This document shows positions 38,101 through 43,542 of a DNA stretch of 64,000 nt, piece by piece. The notes beneath the pieces are model-generated. The model saw only the letters and a list, made by a program, of their open reading frames with translations, was not told the origin of the DNA and did no database searches. Positions within the stretch are counted from its first letter, which is position 1. Every line of letters begins with the position of its first letter. This DNA comes from Legionella anisa (GTDB taxonomy: Bacteria > Pseudomonadota > Gammaproteobacteria > Legionellales > Legionellaceae), in the NCBI RefSeq assembly GCF_001467525.1, contig NZ_LNXS01000054.1, positions 16,998-80,997 of the forward strand. The letters are read 5' to 3'. A program made the translations under genes and the position numbers.

Positions 38101-39348
38101 TTGCAAAATAGCATGCGCATTCGCACCACCAAACCCAAAAGAACTTACAGCAATTTGCGAGTGATTATAAGCAATAGACTCTGTATTAATACCTAAAGTT
38201 TCAGGTAATAAAACATTAGGTGTATCTGATAGTACATGGGGTGGAATTTGCCGATTTTTTAAAATCAGCAAGCACTTGGCAATACCTAATAACCCCGCAC
38301 CCGCTTCCATATGCCCTAAATTTGCTTTAATGGAGCCAATATAACAACTGGGGTAATTACTGCTTAAGGCTTCCAGTTCAACAGGGTCGCCAAGATTAGT
38401 TCCTGTTCCATGTGCTTCAACATATCCAACATCAAGACTCAAACATTGTTTTTGCGTCAAACGGATGAGTTTAGATTGTGCCATAACACTAGGAGCAGTC
38501 ATCGTGCTTGTAGTTCCATTGTGATTACAACTAATACCCGCAACAGCTGCTAAAATGGGAAGATTCAATGAATCAGCCTTTGCCTTTGAAGTAACGAGCA
38601 AAGTAACCATACCTTCTAATGGTAAATATCCATCTGCTTGCATTGAAAAAGTATGACACCAGCCACTTCGCGAGAGCATTCCTGCTTTTTTGAAGCTTTG
38701 ATGCCTTAAAGCACTATCAATGTAATTAACACCAATAACAAAAGCAAAATCGTTTTGACCCTGTTTGATGCTGTCACACGCATCTTTTAAAGCAACCAAA
38801 GAACTAGCACATGCTGCATTAATACTTTTACTCTCTCCAGTCAAGTTGAAACAGTGAGAAACTCGATTCGCAACGCAGGCTTCACAGTTATTCAAAAAAA
38901 AACGACTGTCACTCTCCACTGTATTCCTTGCATAAGTATGTAAGTGATCAACAGTCATCACTCCTGCATAAACACCCGTAGTTGCCTGTTGCAATTCCTG
39001 TCGCGTCATGCCGGCTTGTTCCAGACAAGTATGTACGCCATACAAAGCCAGTTTTTGTTGCGGATCGATATGAGCAATATCTTTTGCAGTAAGATTAAAT
39101 AAGTCTGGAGTAAAAAAATCCCAATTAGAGAATAAATTGGCATAGGTCATTTCATTTTCACTACGCCACATTCTTGAACTATAAACAGGACTGCGTGTTT
39201 TTTTACCTGCAATTAAAAATGACCATAAGGCCTCCTCATTTTCAATATGAGGAAGCTTTAAACTTAAACCTATAAGTACAGGTGTTGTATCATCAAGAGG
39301 ATAAGTCTTGTTTGAAACTTGCGATAATTCCTGTTCCATTTTTTTCAT
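26140..39348 (-). CDS. trans-AT polyketide synthase A: KS-KR-cMT-ACP-KS-DH-KR-ACP-KS-KR-cMT-ACP
   Basis: Start ATG at 39348 has GGG four bases upstream and overlaps the kinase gene by 56 bases. 4,402 residues. Domains: KS ~21-416 (NAACASS, with Asn for the usual Asp-Thr; EAHGTGT; NLGH); ~417-815 helical region of unknown type ending PFKREPYF; KR ~860-1230 (GGAGGIG; TSI...Y); cMT ~1280-1530 (ILEVGAGSGAS); ACP ~1627 (LGFDSLSL); KS ~1685-2100 (DTACSSS); DH ~2140-2370 (ILPGVA; LFDSVLQ); KR ~2430-2810 (GGLGAIPK, last motif residues atypical; SSYSS...YAAAN); ACP ~2870 (LGFNSIL); KS ~2957-3365 (DTACSSS); KR ~3480-3930 (GGMGGIG); cMT ~3960-4260 (ILELGAGVGATTE); ACP ~4340 (IGLDSITG). No loading module or AT precedes the first KS, so the starter must arrive from another carrier. 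It is the first synthase in transcription order. Confidence 0.96.
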   Translation of the reverse strand: MKKMEQELSQVSNKTYPLDDTTPVLIGLSLKLPHIENEEALWSFLIAGKKTRSPVYSSRMWRSENEMTYANLFSNWDFFTPDLFNLTAKDIAHIDPQQKLALYGVHTCLEQAGMTRQELQQATTGVYAGVMTVDHLHTYARNTVESDSRFFLNNCEACVANRVSHCFNLTGESKSINAACASSLVALKDACDSIKQGQNDFAFVIGVNYIDSALRHQSFKKAGMLSRSGWCHTFSMQADGYLPLEGMVTLLVTSKAKADSLNLPILAAVAGISCNHNGTTSTMTAPSVMAQSKLIRLTQKQCLSLDVGYVEAHGTGTNLGDPVELEALSSNYPSCYIGSIKANLGHMEAGAGLLGIAKCLLILKNRQIPPHVLSDTPNVLLPETLGINTESIAYNHSQIAVSSFGFGGANAHAILQRVPERSPIHTDEPFKLPLLLSAATKEDLQLLIALSEGYVLQKQKYHLALNSIYTQGHHVSFRQAGWLGDHDESIDWISLNHDSVVLPGRCTQAGPIQLRPYMQHTFSGSLPEYWINLIHDFLPDMRCIEAYGNAVSLALEANQKMQTYLILNGEHYPALSDLDDYVLKLIDGLVIEASEVNRLIAESMELYRHQYTFKALLQNLLTPELIVLFEQSNADLLHEGIRNHQLIIILLWARIRVINKWQLSTVKKELLNRFSTALVEIIALLEQQLLVPEELTLLLQIDSVFIDLFKNRLIEQVTTVSEANSFTLLSSYYEPKLMLPHSSRDSVSNQCIFHFKEGQSICVDLDRASKLDALTLSDEMILQLWLKGFFIDFERYLGVIPFKREPYFRKTVTAHSLSTFRGLSGETIDSHLEKDFMDPPDKPRDVGRMKQFDTLQTTLKCINHQELSHLKHIHWTEFSLNDLLMQDVWITIDYPDINPIHHVLEAIRQITVTCSVQVKKQRVIYLQLDELYSSEEVQLITHFVKAVNLEINPLHIKVIDFQGKFYQYDKVTLQFPNVPNKGFEYQGIYVLVGGAGGIGLKLGAYLQEHYEAQIYVLGRKSYDQLNEQVQIQLQQAKMIYHCCDADKNEALLTCLKQIASTKKISGIFHLAVARHDEWWIKQNNNSLSTTLMQVIQRNSWLVAEELSQYANNLYVFTSIQAYYPNLGATIYSFEAALKSYLSAQQKSLPYFVTALGVVEGIGLATSADYSQYMANNDLAPLSFAQLMALFELQIDTNTPFALITGTTKQSDFITNATINKNRNLEEFVALSLLLHINQSIPMHGLCLTTFLAPFQKHFQLLARELLHIWQKMQFIRLDEDFIFIAKELKQLEALKNDYEDGLKEGDYASRLKLFAAVCVHYKDILSGNILPQQAIFPQGNTELVQGFYEHHAVADYANQIVASKLKKYCLSSSKKIKILEVGAGSGASTRAILASLKGQSFTYYFTDISSALVNKARRYFSEYAHSVEFRVFNMEHLDTQHEFYHAFDCVIATNAIHATSDILNSLHNLSECLVDGGHLLLNELVEKTNYTTAIFGLFDGWWNAKDQHLRQINSPLLSAEQWVSVLQKMHFNEFECQSSYLNFSSAEQIVLTAKINRQGKTKEQSSLLIPLSKSSMSPVNKIQVEGQQSQIHSTQNQKWIIEQLAQTLYLDSETIQLDDRLSDLGFDSLSLSDLYQKLKPKYPELGIAELFAVDTVNALVQRFTDNENCETSDEMEQNLEQYHWETDIAIVGLSYQLPHTGADDFISMLQQGKTAFGPIPKSRWMHDTFFDTQKGKQGKSYAYNGSFLNEIDCFDAAFFKLSPREAAFIDPQERLLLQNAYFALDDANAFPIAFDNNIAVFVGISGAYYSWLNDDWTTQKHSNSSCAYWSAANRISYSFNLHGPSMAVDTACSSSLSALHLACQSLLTGESSMAVVGGVNLIVHPRQMVELSDLHMLSVQNINATFSQNADGFVYAEGVVSLCIKKLNDAVAEGNKIYGVIKSSALNSGGKMHGYTVPNPEAQKQVILSALKKAGINSSQIKYIEAHGTGTVLGDPIEIKALSDVYQNKAFLGSIKSNIGHSEACAGLAGLVRILLQYQHEEIFAAVNAWPLNEHCHFEKTQFIIPEKNTIWEQDKGFRFSALSSFGAGGSNAHVILQDYPILPEPCTKQHSFKKQAHWIVTRSDSVTAHEIPLSLETSAYYFDQHRLHQRPILPGVAHIYFCYQTYVHYKDKKSKISIRDIKWLNPIYADHDTGNISLTIRFKPEENHIVCELSGEMLHSSNIYSSLDEQTVIKQYAPFTVECTHDRSVDDMYAQFRQNNWYHGKAFQCVQTIRVNQDKNKAIAVLALPESPRSTEEPTLDPRLFDSVLQCVSVLQDRLPEDQVYIPHGIEALNLFHVWTSKIYVVVEDKSQRKFSPRYDISIFDEHHHLVSHIVGFCMIPIHKQQIIPQKTRLSTFRGLTAEFSNVDGFLDPVLKQREIEQQELHVPVNYFKPSWQRVHCDKVAERTFEWLQVTDSPGTDSECSIILVNQLQDSQQLISLLQNIQQALQSRKKLNLILCFDDFGETAVYAQAVHAYLRTAQREFPELHYSVVLLPWEFSAQLVPLIAQSQLPTWVKVNQEGFFHTQYYHAVTPEKKSTRFLFKKLGVYVIAGGLGAIPKTIAQYLVTQYQARVLLLGRRNPSAEQMLWIQQNNINYKQVDISDYEKLHAVIAHFVLEHGGVLNGCIQAAGVQQDSLILNQSAAAIQTALTAKVLGTSNLDKATREYHLDHFLLLSSYSSILGNIGQSIYAAANGFLDGFAVLRESMRIKGERTGFTCSINLPFWEQGGMQVSNSVLTRMQKEWGMHAISNATGCRIFETLSALTWPQIIAHQGEPELVLQQLNHSRSAKQYRSEAHMEFKLFVTNTIKKILEIDDHFDVTTSFGDLGFNSILFTELANHLNDTYDLAITPATFFGYKTVSEFIEYYEQRVPRATSLNLFAGSGNLAQISHLMDPANKSRDIGSEKQHHVIEDNAPVIVGYSALLPGCKDLNDFWQLLLKQQTVFSQTPANRLHYMQQHTGAFIDGVDTFDAAFFNLSPLEAMVMDPQQRLLLQEVWHALEMGGINPLQLKGSATGVYVGASTFDYAKLLTRYQINNPYIPVATVHSLLANRISHYFDLNGPSEAVDTACSSSLYALDRAVKAIKQGEIDQAIVCGVNLLLDNEFFNAFTQSGMLSATKTCKPFDKHADGYIRGEGIIVLLLQKQTLAQAQNNTIYARVLGSGVNHTGKANTLTSPSSKAHKQLYEQVYSNTDITRISYIEAHGTGTPLGDPIELEGLKHFVADKNVAIEVGSVKGNIGHLEPASGLAGLIKILLMFQHQMIPGQVNLSEINPYLVLQQSGLSISQETHPWPEKQINGELIPRCAAVSSFGFGGVNAHVILEQGCVVQQHQTSAFVPLIPLSAANEASLNNLVNNYIDWLQKTNHFEPQSFCFTLQKRRVHHRYRVIFQWHNQQQLIEHMQNWLKSSTVPYVADEYKSMAQAYLAGDAVFTHELKSNDALAVHSTPDYPFQRKKIWFKHLENQLVYITKELNVDEKIKYQPLHQKNILIIYAECFAETIHQMSAQLEKNNKILSYNLSHFDPNEFELFLAAHTDLDYIIIYPQIPSFNLETNLFNHDLLKFIKPLFDLLKSTLNTYLFTKNIHIDLYSYVVEANHPQAAMVSGLIGSLAKEIPHWQFKQFMIDKPLELSMVERVYEGPHQTIYYRNKQYWLNTLDLATDCEEKDFLVTQGTYLILGGMGGIGRRLAQFLMESYQAKVILVGRSPLNEEGQAFLQAYGEQIEFIQTDVTREAECALLIKYLHVKHPIIHAVFNLVMQLHDSTVNSMTWQQFSRVVDAKLFSAYFIYQLQQYTKVNAAVIFSSMQSSACLAGQANYAAASNALDAYCLRLEKEMALPVKIINWSIWQEVGAVTDSFYLERARDLGFIPLTTQQAFEAMQIGLNSQYVQFAIQNKSASRDVDSERMGVYELQKSKTSVISIKTGLEGVNQFVYHLANDLRKKQVFVNKVIPKYTRLVDYLNELPHSLINEELLNQLLERCCQQNPNYEAYYRLAYLCYLNYESILMGSKAPAEIVFSEEGLNLLVSLYAKSPESRQCNQQIAKYLGEFLCANNKRVKILELGAGVGATTETLMDVLNDYEQVDYYYTDVSSFFLNQGKKLQAKVRFNLQCEHLDMNHLAEWADNSFDVILASNVIHLANDLETTLKELQRILKPEGMFLLNEAVQEQAYLNFIFGLFDGWWQACDAQRLNASPLLSQHLWLQKLTATGFDVLEPDLCAQGTAQKVFCCHSGIDETCCREEFQVSRPSSVLWTPSPQFWGEGNDKFQEITQKISEFVISALHLPKNQHLEVDRPLAEIGLDSITGVGLVTNINKTFNLSLRTAVIFDYPTLQRLATFVHSELKSEEPVVAQRQAVDLFVGEFIDD
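26453..26478. repeat. perfect 10-bp hairpin in PKS A linker
   Basis: CCTTCTCCCC-AGAATT-GGGGAGAAGG is a perfect 10-base stem with a 6-base loop, read in frame as SPQFWGEG between the last cMT and ACP of PKS A. It resembles another common bacterial hairpin repeat. Because it lies within coding sequence it is unlikely to be a terminator. Confidence 0.75.
30519..30605. repeat. palindromic element in PKS A linker
   Basis: CTATGTCTCGCGACTTGTTC and GCGGGATCCA pair with AGACCCCGCGAACAAGTTAA and GACGTAG; 87 bases. It is read in frame as TSLNLFAGSGN...LMDPANKSRDIG between an ACP and the third KS of PKS A. Confidence 0.78.
32090..32166. repeat. partly decayed palindromic element in PKS A linker
   Basis: The right arm (AATTCCGCTGTCAAGCCGCG, GAACGTCGACAG) is clear; the left arm keeps GGGATCCAGGAATCC only. 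It is read in frame as STFRGLTAEF...FLDPVLKQRE between the DH and KR of the second module. Confidence 0.65.
36810..36896. repeat. best-preserved palindromic element in PKS A linker
   Basis: An 87-base inverted repeat: left end CTACGTCCCGCGGCTTGTCT, right end (reverse complement) CTACGTTCCGCGGCTTGTCT; the arms differ at one of the first 20 positions. It is read in frame as STFRGLSGE...MDPPDKPRDVG between the post-KS region and KR of the first module. Confidence 0.85.
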
Positions 39349-41734
39349 CTAACCCGTCTGATGAATGTGCAAAAAAGGAGGGAGTATAGTCCGTTTTAAA
39401 CCCTTGCTGATAAGTCTTTAAATGAGAAGTGAACTGTTTGTCCTTAAGCAAATTCATCGCTGCTTTTACAAACATCCGAGCAATATAATAGCGCCCTTCA
39501 TTCGTGTTTTTATCAATTTTTAACTGAAAGGGATTAAATTGATTAAAAGGAGGTAAGTTACTTAATATGCTTTGATCGATTTTTAATTCATAACTTGAAT
39601 TCAAGCCAAGCGAACAAATAGCATATCGCAAATAAACATAGGCTTTAGTAATTTGATAACACGCTTCATCCAGTGCAGTAATACGCCCTTTTTTATAAGC
39701 AATATGCAGGAAAGTTTCTTCCAGTGCATTCAAGCGCAAAAAATTTGCGATTGTTGCTACATCAAAAAGTGGATTGCCAACCCGGGCAAACTCCCAATCA
39801 ATTAACGAAAATTGATTCCCTTCCGTTTGAAATAATATATTCCACGGATTCATGTCATAATGACACAAACTGTTTTTGGGATTTAGACTGAGTAAATGAT
39901 CTAAGTCATTAAATAGAGACACTACTAAAGAAAAATCCTCAAACCTGGAATCAGTTTCAGCAAGATCTTTTACTTTAGACTTTAATTTCAGAAACTTATC
40001 GCTTTCTTCACTTACTCTTTTTTCAGGTACTTTGATTGCATGCAATGCACTAATCACTGAACCAAGTGATGCCAATCGATCCAATGATTTATCCAATGGC
40101 CAACGAGGATCATTAGCTACAAATTCATATACTGCTACTTTTTGTGCTGAATTAAAATAAATCATTCGTGGACCAATGCCCATACACGATGCTGCTTGTG
40201 CGGCATACAATTCCATCCATCCCTGAGCACTGTCTTCTTCTAATATTTTAATGACGTATTTCTGATTATACGCTTCCACTAAGAAATTCTGGCAAAAAGG
40301 CGATAACCCTCCACTCAGTGGTTTTATAGCTCCTGCATTCCAAGGAAGAAATGACTTCACTACTGACTTTAGACGAGTAGCAATCGCAGTAGAATTACTT
40401 ATTGCCTCTACTGTGCCATCAGCAACCAGCTCTTTGGGTTTCACAATCTGCTCATCGATAAATAAACGCCAACTACGACAAACCAGACGAAGCGTTTGTA
40501 GATCATCCTTACGGAGATATTTTAAAATTCCTCCCATAATAAAATAAGGAACTTGTAGCGCTCCAAAATTAAAGTCTTTTGCGGGCTTACTTCCGCTTCC
40601 TAATAGCTTGGTATTAAGTTGTCGTTTAAATTGATAATCATTAACGGTTTGCATGGCTTGTTTGATTAGCATGACACTAATATAAAACTTGCCTAAATCG
40701 CTGCCTTTATCGATTTTTCCATCACTAGGTTGATATTCATTAAATGCAGGAATTAAACCAATATCGACCTTACCCACACTCAAGGGATCTTTGATATTGG
40801 CTGCAAAACTAATTGCAAACCGTAGCAAAGCAATTTGTTGCATGCGTATATAATGCAAGTATTCTTCACTGGTTGGCTCATGTCCCAAATAATGAGTTAA
40901 AAGAGATTTTGCTGCAGGTGCCTTTAAACGCAAAGTAGCAACTACAGTAGCTAAATCTAAAAAGGGATCATTTAATCCGGCACATTCCCAATCAATAAAA
41001 TAAAAATTATCTGGAGTCGCCAGTATATTATTTGGATTAACATCATTATGACAATAATGAGTTTGTCTTACTAAAGACGTTAAATAATCCAATTGCATGA
41101 GTGCATATTGCTGCAAGAAAAATACGGGTGAAGCTTTAATATAACTATTTAAAGTCACTCTACGGTCAGTAATTAAGGTAGAATTTTCAACTTCCTCTCG
41201 CTTTTTGAAATGCGGTCCAGCGTGTATTACTGCAAATTTTTTTGCGATAAGTTTCAACTGGTCATCATCAAGTCGTCCAGTAATTGAAGGATCATTTTCT
41301 ACATAACGCATGATCACAACACCTGAAGAAAAATCAAAATACTCTACTTCAGGGGCTACTTTGCTTTGCGCGAAAAAAATAGATGCAAGTACTTCACGAG
41401 CTCGACCTTCTTTATGTCTTATATGGCGCAATACAAAACGGTCATCACCAATTTGCACAAGATAACTGTTTGCCCAAGGAGAAAATCCCTCCGTTAAACG
41501 CTTTATTGTGATCGGAAATTTGGGGAGTACAGGCAAAATTGCTTCAATATGAGGGCGTAATTCAGAAACATCAGTTGAATCTTGTGCCTCTATAAATAAT
41601 TCAGATCCCTCATGGATAAATAAGTGTCTCCAGCTTTGGTTTACGACACTTAATCTCTTTTTATCATCTGAAGGTAAATAACGAACTACCTTTTGAACCA
41701 CGCTTAAAGGCAAAGAAATATCAAAAAATTTCAT
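39293..41734 (-). CDS. duplicated F-box plus APH/choline-kinase-like protein
   Basis: About 813 residues from the ATG at 41734; a TTG at 41746 is possible, and neither has a clear ribosome site. The protein is two copies of one unit. Unit 1: an F-box-like segment at ~7-42 (LPLSVVQKVVRYLPSDD, NQSWRHLF), then a choline-kinase-like domain with CHNDVNPNNIL (~227) and FIDWECAG (~247). Unit 2: F-box-like ~393-425 (IMGGILKYLRKDDL, LVCRSWRLF), then CHYDMNPWNIL (~625) and LIDWEFAR. Both kinase copies keep the catalytic Asp, Asn and metal-binding Asp. The gene is promoter-proximal in the polyketide operon and overlaps PKS A by 56 bases. Small-molecule phosphorylation (product masking, self-protection or starter activation) is inferred; the F-boxes, which bind Skp1 in eukaryotes, hint at a host-directed function. 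Confidence 0.88.
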   Translation of the reverse strand: MKFFDISLPLSVVQKVVRYLPSDDKKRLSVVNQSWRHLFIHEGSELFIEAQDSTDVSELRPHIEAILPVLPKFPITIKRLTEGFSPWANSYLVQIGDDRFVLRHIRHKEGRAREVLASIFFAQSKVAPEVEYFDFSSGVVIMRYVENDPSITGRLDDDQLKLIAKKFAVIHAGPHFKKREEVENSTLITDRRVTLNSYIKASPVFFLQQYALMQLDYLTSLVRQTHYCHNDVNPNNILATPDNFYFIDWECAGLNDPFLDLATVVATLRLKAPAAKSLLTHYLGHEPTSEEYLHYIRMQQIALLRFAISFAANIKDPLSVGKVDIGLIPAFNEYQPSDGKIDKGSDLGKFYISVMLIKQAMQTVNDYQFKRQLNTKLLGSGSKPAKDFNFGALQVPYFIMGGILKYLRKDDLQTLRLVCRSWRLFIDEQIVKPKELVADGTVEAISNSTAIATRLKSVVKSFLPWNAGAIKPLSGGLSPFCQNFLVEAYNQKYVIKILEEDSAQGWMELYAAQAASCMGIGPRMIYFNSAQKVAVYEFVANDPRWPLDKSLDRLASLGSVISALHAIKVPEKRVSEESDKFLKLKSKVKDLAETDSRFEDFSLVVSLFNDLDHLLSLNPKNSLCHYDMNPWNILFQTEGNQFSLIDWEFARVGNPLFDVATIANFLRLNALEETFLHIAYKKGRITALDEACYQITKAYVYLRYAICSLGLNSSYELKIDQSILSNLPPFNQFNPFQLKIDKNTNEGRYYIARMFVKAAMNLLKDKQFTSHLKTYQQGFKTDYTPSFFAHSSDGLDEKNGTGIIASFKQDLSS

Positions 41735-41767
41735 AAGAATAAACAACTAATTGCTTTAATAGGTGGC

Positions 41768-41796
41768 ATGTTATCTAAATAAAGGACTAAAATCAA
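41768..41796 (-). promoter_or_regulatory. candidate promoter of the polyketide operon
   Basis: On the minus strand TTGATT (41796-41791) and TAACAT (41773-41768) are separated by 17 bases and lie 34-62 bases upstream of the ATG at 41734. The boxes are imperfect sigma70 matches in an AT-rich gap, so this is only a candidate; no other gene starts here in that direction. Confidence 0.33.
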
Positions 41797-41908
41797 ATTA
41801 CAAAATAAAAGGAACTAATATAGTCATAAGTACAAAATTTTTAACAACTTCCGAATTGAGATTCAGTATAATTACTTCCAAATGACATTGATGAATGGAT
41901 GCTTCCTA

Positions 41909-42094
41909 TTATTTATTAAGGAATAAGCTGAAGCCCTCTTTGGCCTCCTCCGGCCCAGGACTTCTAGTTCCTTGCTCCCAATTTCCAATCCTGGCGGCTC
42001 CTAATCCAGCCCTTTCAGCCAAGACCTTAACCGTCAATCCATTTGCCTTCCTAGCTTGCGTAATCCTACTACCAATAATTTTTTTTATGTTCAT
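41909..42094 (-). CDS. lvrR: LvrR-like XRE-family repressor (short form)
   Basis: 61 residues, almost only a helix-turn-helix: IGSRITQARKANGLTVKVLA, ERAGLGAARIGNWEQGTRSP, then GPEEAK, the usual exit from an XRE domain. Family members normally continue into a longer C-terminal part; here the frame leaves into EGFSLFLNK and stops, which suggests truncation. It diverges from lvrABC, the arrangement known in Legionella conjugative islands, where this repressor controls the lvr genes. Tandem repeats overlap its start codon. DNA binding may survive; dimerisation is doubtful. Confidence 0.75.
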   Translation of the reverse strand: MNIKKIIGSRITQARKANGLTVKVLAERAGLGAARIGNWEQGTRSPGPEEAKEGFSLFLNK

Positions 42095-42117
42095 TTAAGT
42101 TCATTTAAGTTCATTTA
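42091..42117. promoter_or_regulatory. tandem 10-bp repeats, candidate LvrR operator
   Basis: TCATTTAAGT occurs twice head to tail and a third partial copy (TCATTTA) follows, starting at the lvrR start codon and running into the lvrR-lvrA gap. Ten-base periodicity puts the copies on one face of the helix. Each copy also contains an ATG on the minus strand. Autoregulation by LvrR is inferred. Confidence 0.45.
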
Positions 42118-42269
42118 CTATCAATCAGAAATACCCCATTGACTCTAAAAAGTGCTTATTTACAATGGGTTATCAACAACACGTTTCGTGTAATTGATTG
42201 ATATTAAATGAAGTTATTTGATAGTGCAAGCGTTGTTGGTAACAGTGTTTTTAAAGGATAAAAAGAGAA

Positions 42270-43175
42270 ATGGGATTTTTGTTTGTTAACACCGATGAAT
42301 TATCCGCGCTAATGGGATTGCCTTATATTCAACAATCAGCCTATTTGCTAGGGATTCGTCCGTATATGGATCGAGAGACCTTTCTTGTAGGCGTTAAACG
42401 TAAAATCAGCTATCAACAGCTCTCTGAAGCCCTCTATATTGAACCCCATCAAGGTTTTGAACATTCTGGTAGTCCAAGTCGCCAACAATTACGTCGTATC
42501 ATTTATGCTCTTGAGCGTGCAGGTCTTGTTGAGATTCAATCTATTGGTAAACAACTCATTTTAAAATGCCTGTTAGCTGATTCGGATTTGCCTGTCCAAA
42601 ATAAACCCGACACAAACCCGACACATCAACCCAACACAAACCCGAACGATAAAAATAATATTAAATCATTAGGTTACGATAAAAATTATCGAAAACCCAA
42701 CACAGTGACAAACACAAAACCCGACACACCTCATAACTCAGAAGATATGTATGTGTGTGTGCGCCAACAATTTCAAAAATTTTGGTCTCTTTATCCACAG
42801 AAGCAGGATGAAACAAGAGCGTATCAGGAGTTTTTTAAATTACGTCCTGATGACAATTTATTTTCTCAAATTCTTGATGCTCTTCAAGAACAAATTCAAA
42901 ACCGTCAAGAAATGGAACTCTCTGGTGAGTGGGTTCCCAAATGGAAATTTCCGGCTAACTGGATAGCTCAACAATGTTGGAACGATGCACTACTACCTTT
43001 AAGAACCCAGGAGCAAACGCATGCAAGCAATCAAACAAGTTCTCGTAAAAAATCAGCAGCAGATATCCTCGCTGAATCCTGCAAAGACGCAAGCTTCAAC
43101 TTCGACTTTGAAGACAACCCAATCTCAGAATGCGCAAGTAACGTCATCCAATTCGGGACAACCACTGATAAGTGA
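42270..43175 (+). CDS. lvrA: LvrA-like winged-helix/replication-type protein
   Basis: 301 residues. The N-terminal ~110 form a winged-helix-like domain (SPSRQQLRRIIYALERAGLV resembles a recognition helix and wing). A low-complexity linker of Asn, Pro, Thr and Asp follows (~110-160), encoded by repeated AACCCGACACA units. The C-terminal part (~165-240) has FQKFWSLYPQKQDETRAYQE and WIAQQCW, typical of phage or plasmid replication and helicase-loader-like proteins. First gene of the lvrABC unit. LvrA accompanies conjugative secretion loci in Legionella; its precise role is not established. The last 155 bases overlap lvrB. Confidence 0.8.
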   Translation: MGFLFVNTDELSALMGLPYIQQSAYLLGIRPYMDRETFLVGVKRKISYQQLSEALYIEPHQGFEHSGSPSRQQLRRIIYALERAGLVEIQSIGKQLILKCLLADSDLPVQNKPDTNPTHQPNTNPNDKNNIKSLGYDKNYRKPNTVTNTKPDTPHNSEDMYVCVRQQFQKFWSLYPQKQDETRAYQEFFKLRPDDNLFSQILDALQEQIQNRQEMELSGEWVPKWKFPANWIAQQCWNDALLPLRTQEQTHASNQTSSRKKSAADILAESCKDASFNFDFEDNPISECASNVIQFGTTTDK

Positions 43176-43542
43176 TAAACGTATTGATACGCTTTTTGCA
43201 CGCTTTAATGCCATATACGGTTACCTATGGCTCTCAGCATATAACAATCCAAAAGTATTAGAAATTGCAAGACTTGAATGGTCAGATAGTCTCCAGGAAT
43301 TCGATAATCAGGTGCTGAAATTTGCTTTGGAAAAAACTAAAAAAACTGAGCACTATCCTCCTTCCCTGCCACTTTTCTATGAATGTTGCTTGACGATCAA
43401 AAAAAGCATCCAGGCTCGCCAAGAGGCATTAAAAAAGAAAACAGAAGTACATATACGCACTGATCCCAAAGTCGTCCAATTCCATATCAACCAAATGAAA
43501 GAAAGCCTCTTTAAAGAGGCTAAGGAGGAAAAATCATGCTGA
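43021..43542 (+). CDS. lvrB: LvrB-like protein
   Basis: 173 residues. The ATG at 43021 is preceded by AGGAG at seven bases, although it lies 155 bases inside lvrA in another frame, so the N-terminal ~50 residues (Ser/Thr/Gln-rich) come from doubly used sequence. The remainder is helical: RFNAIYGYLWLSAYNNPKVL, EWSDSLQEFDNQVLKFALEK, then HYPPSLPLFYECC, a pattern shared with the Vir-region proteins next to lvrC in Legionella islands. It overlaps the csrA-like gene by seven bases. It is probably cytosolic; function unknown. Confidence 0.78.
   Translation: MQAIKQVLVKNQQQISSLNPAKTQASTSTLKTTQSQNAQVTSSNSGQPLISDKRIDTLFARFNAIYGYLWLSAYNNPKVLEIARLEWSDSLQEFDNQVLKFALEKTKKTEHYPPSLPLFYECCLTIKKSIQARQEALKKKTEVHIRTDPKVVQFHINQMKESLFKEAKEEKSC

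Noticed and set aside
41895..42098. A plus-strand 67-codon frame antisense to lvrR.
   Set aside because: It mirrors the helix-turn-helix gene exactly, which has a recognisable domain; the plus-strand product has none.
42091..42117. A CRISPR-like array at the lvrR start.
   Set aside because: Only two full and one partial 10-base units, directly adjacent with no spacers and no cas genes.
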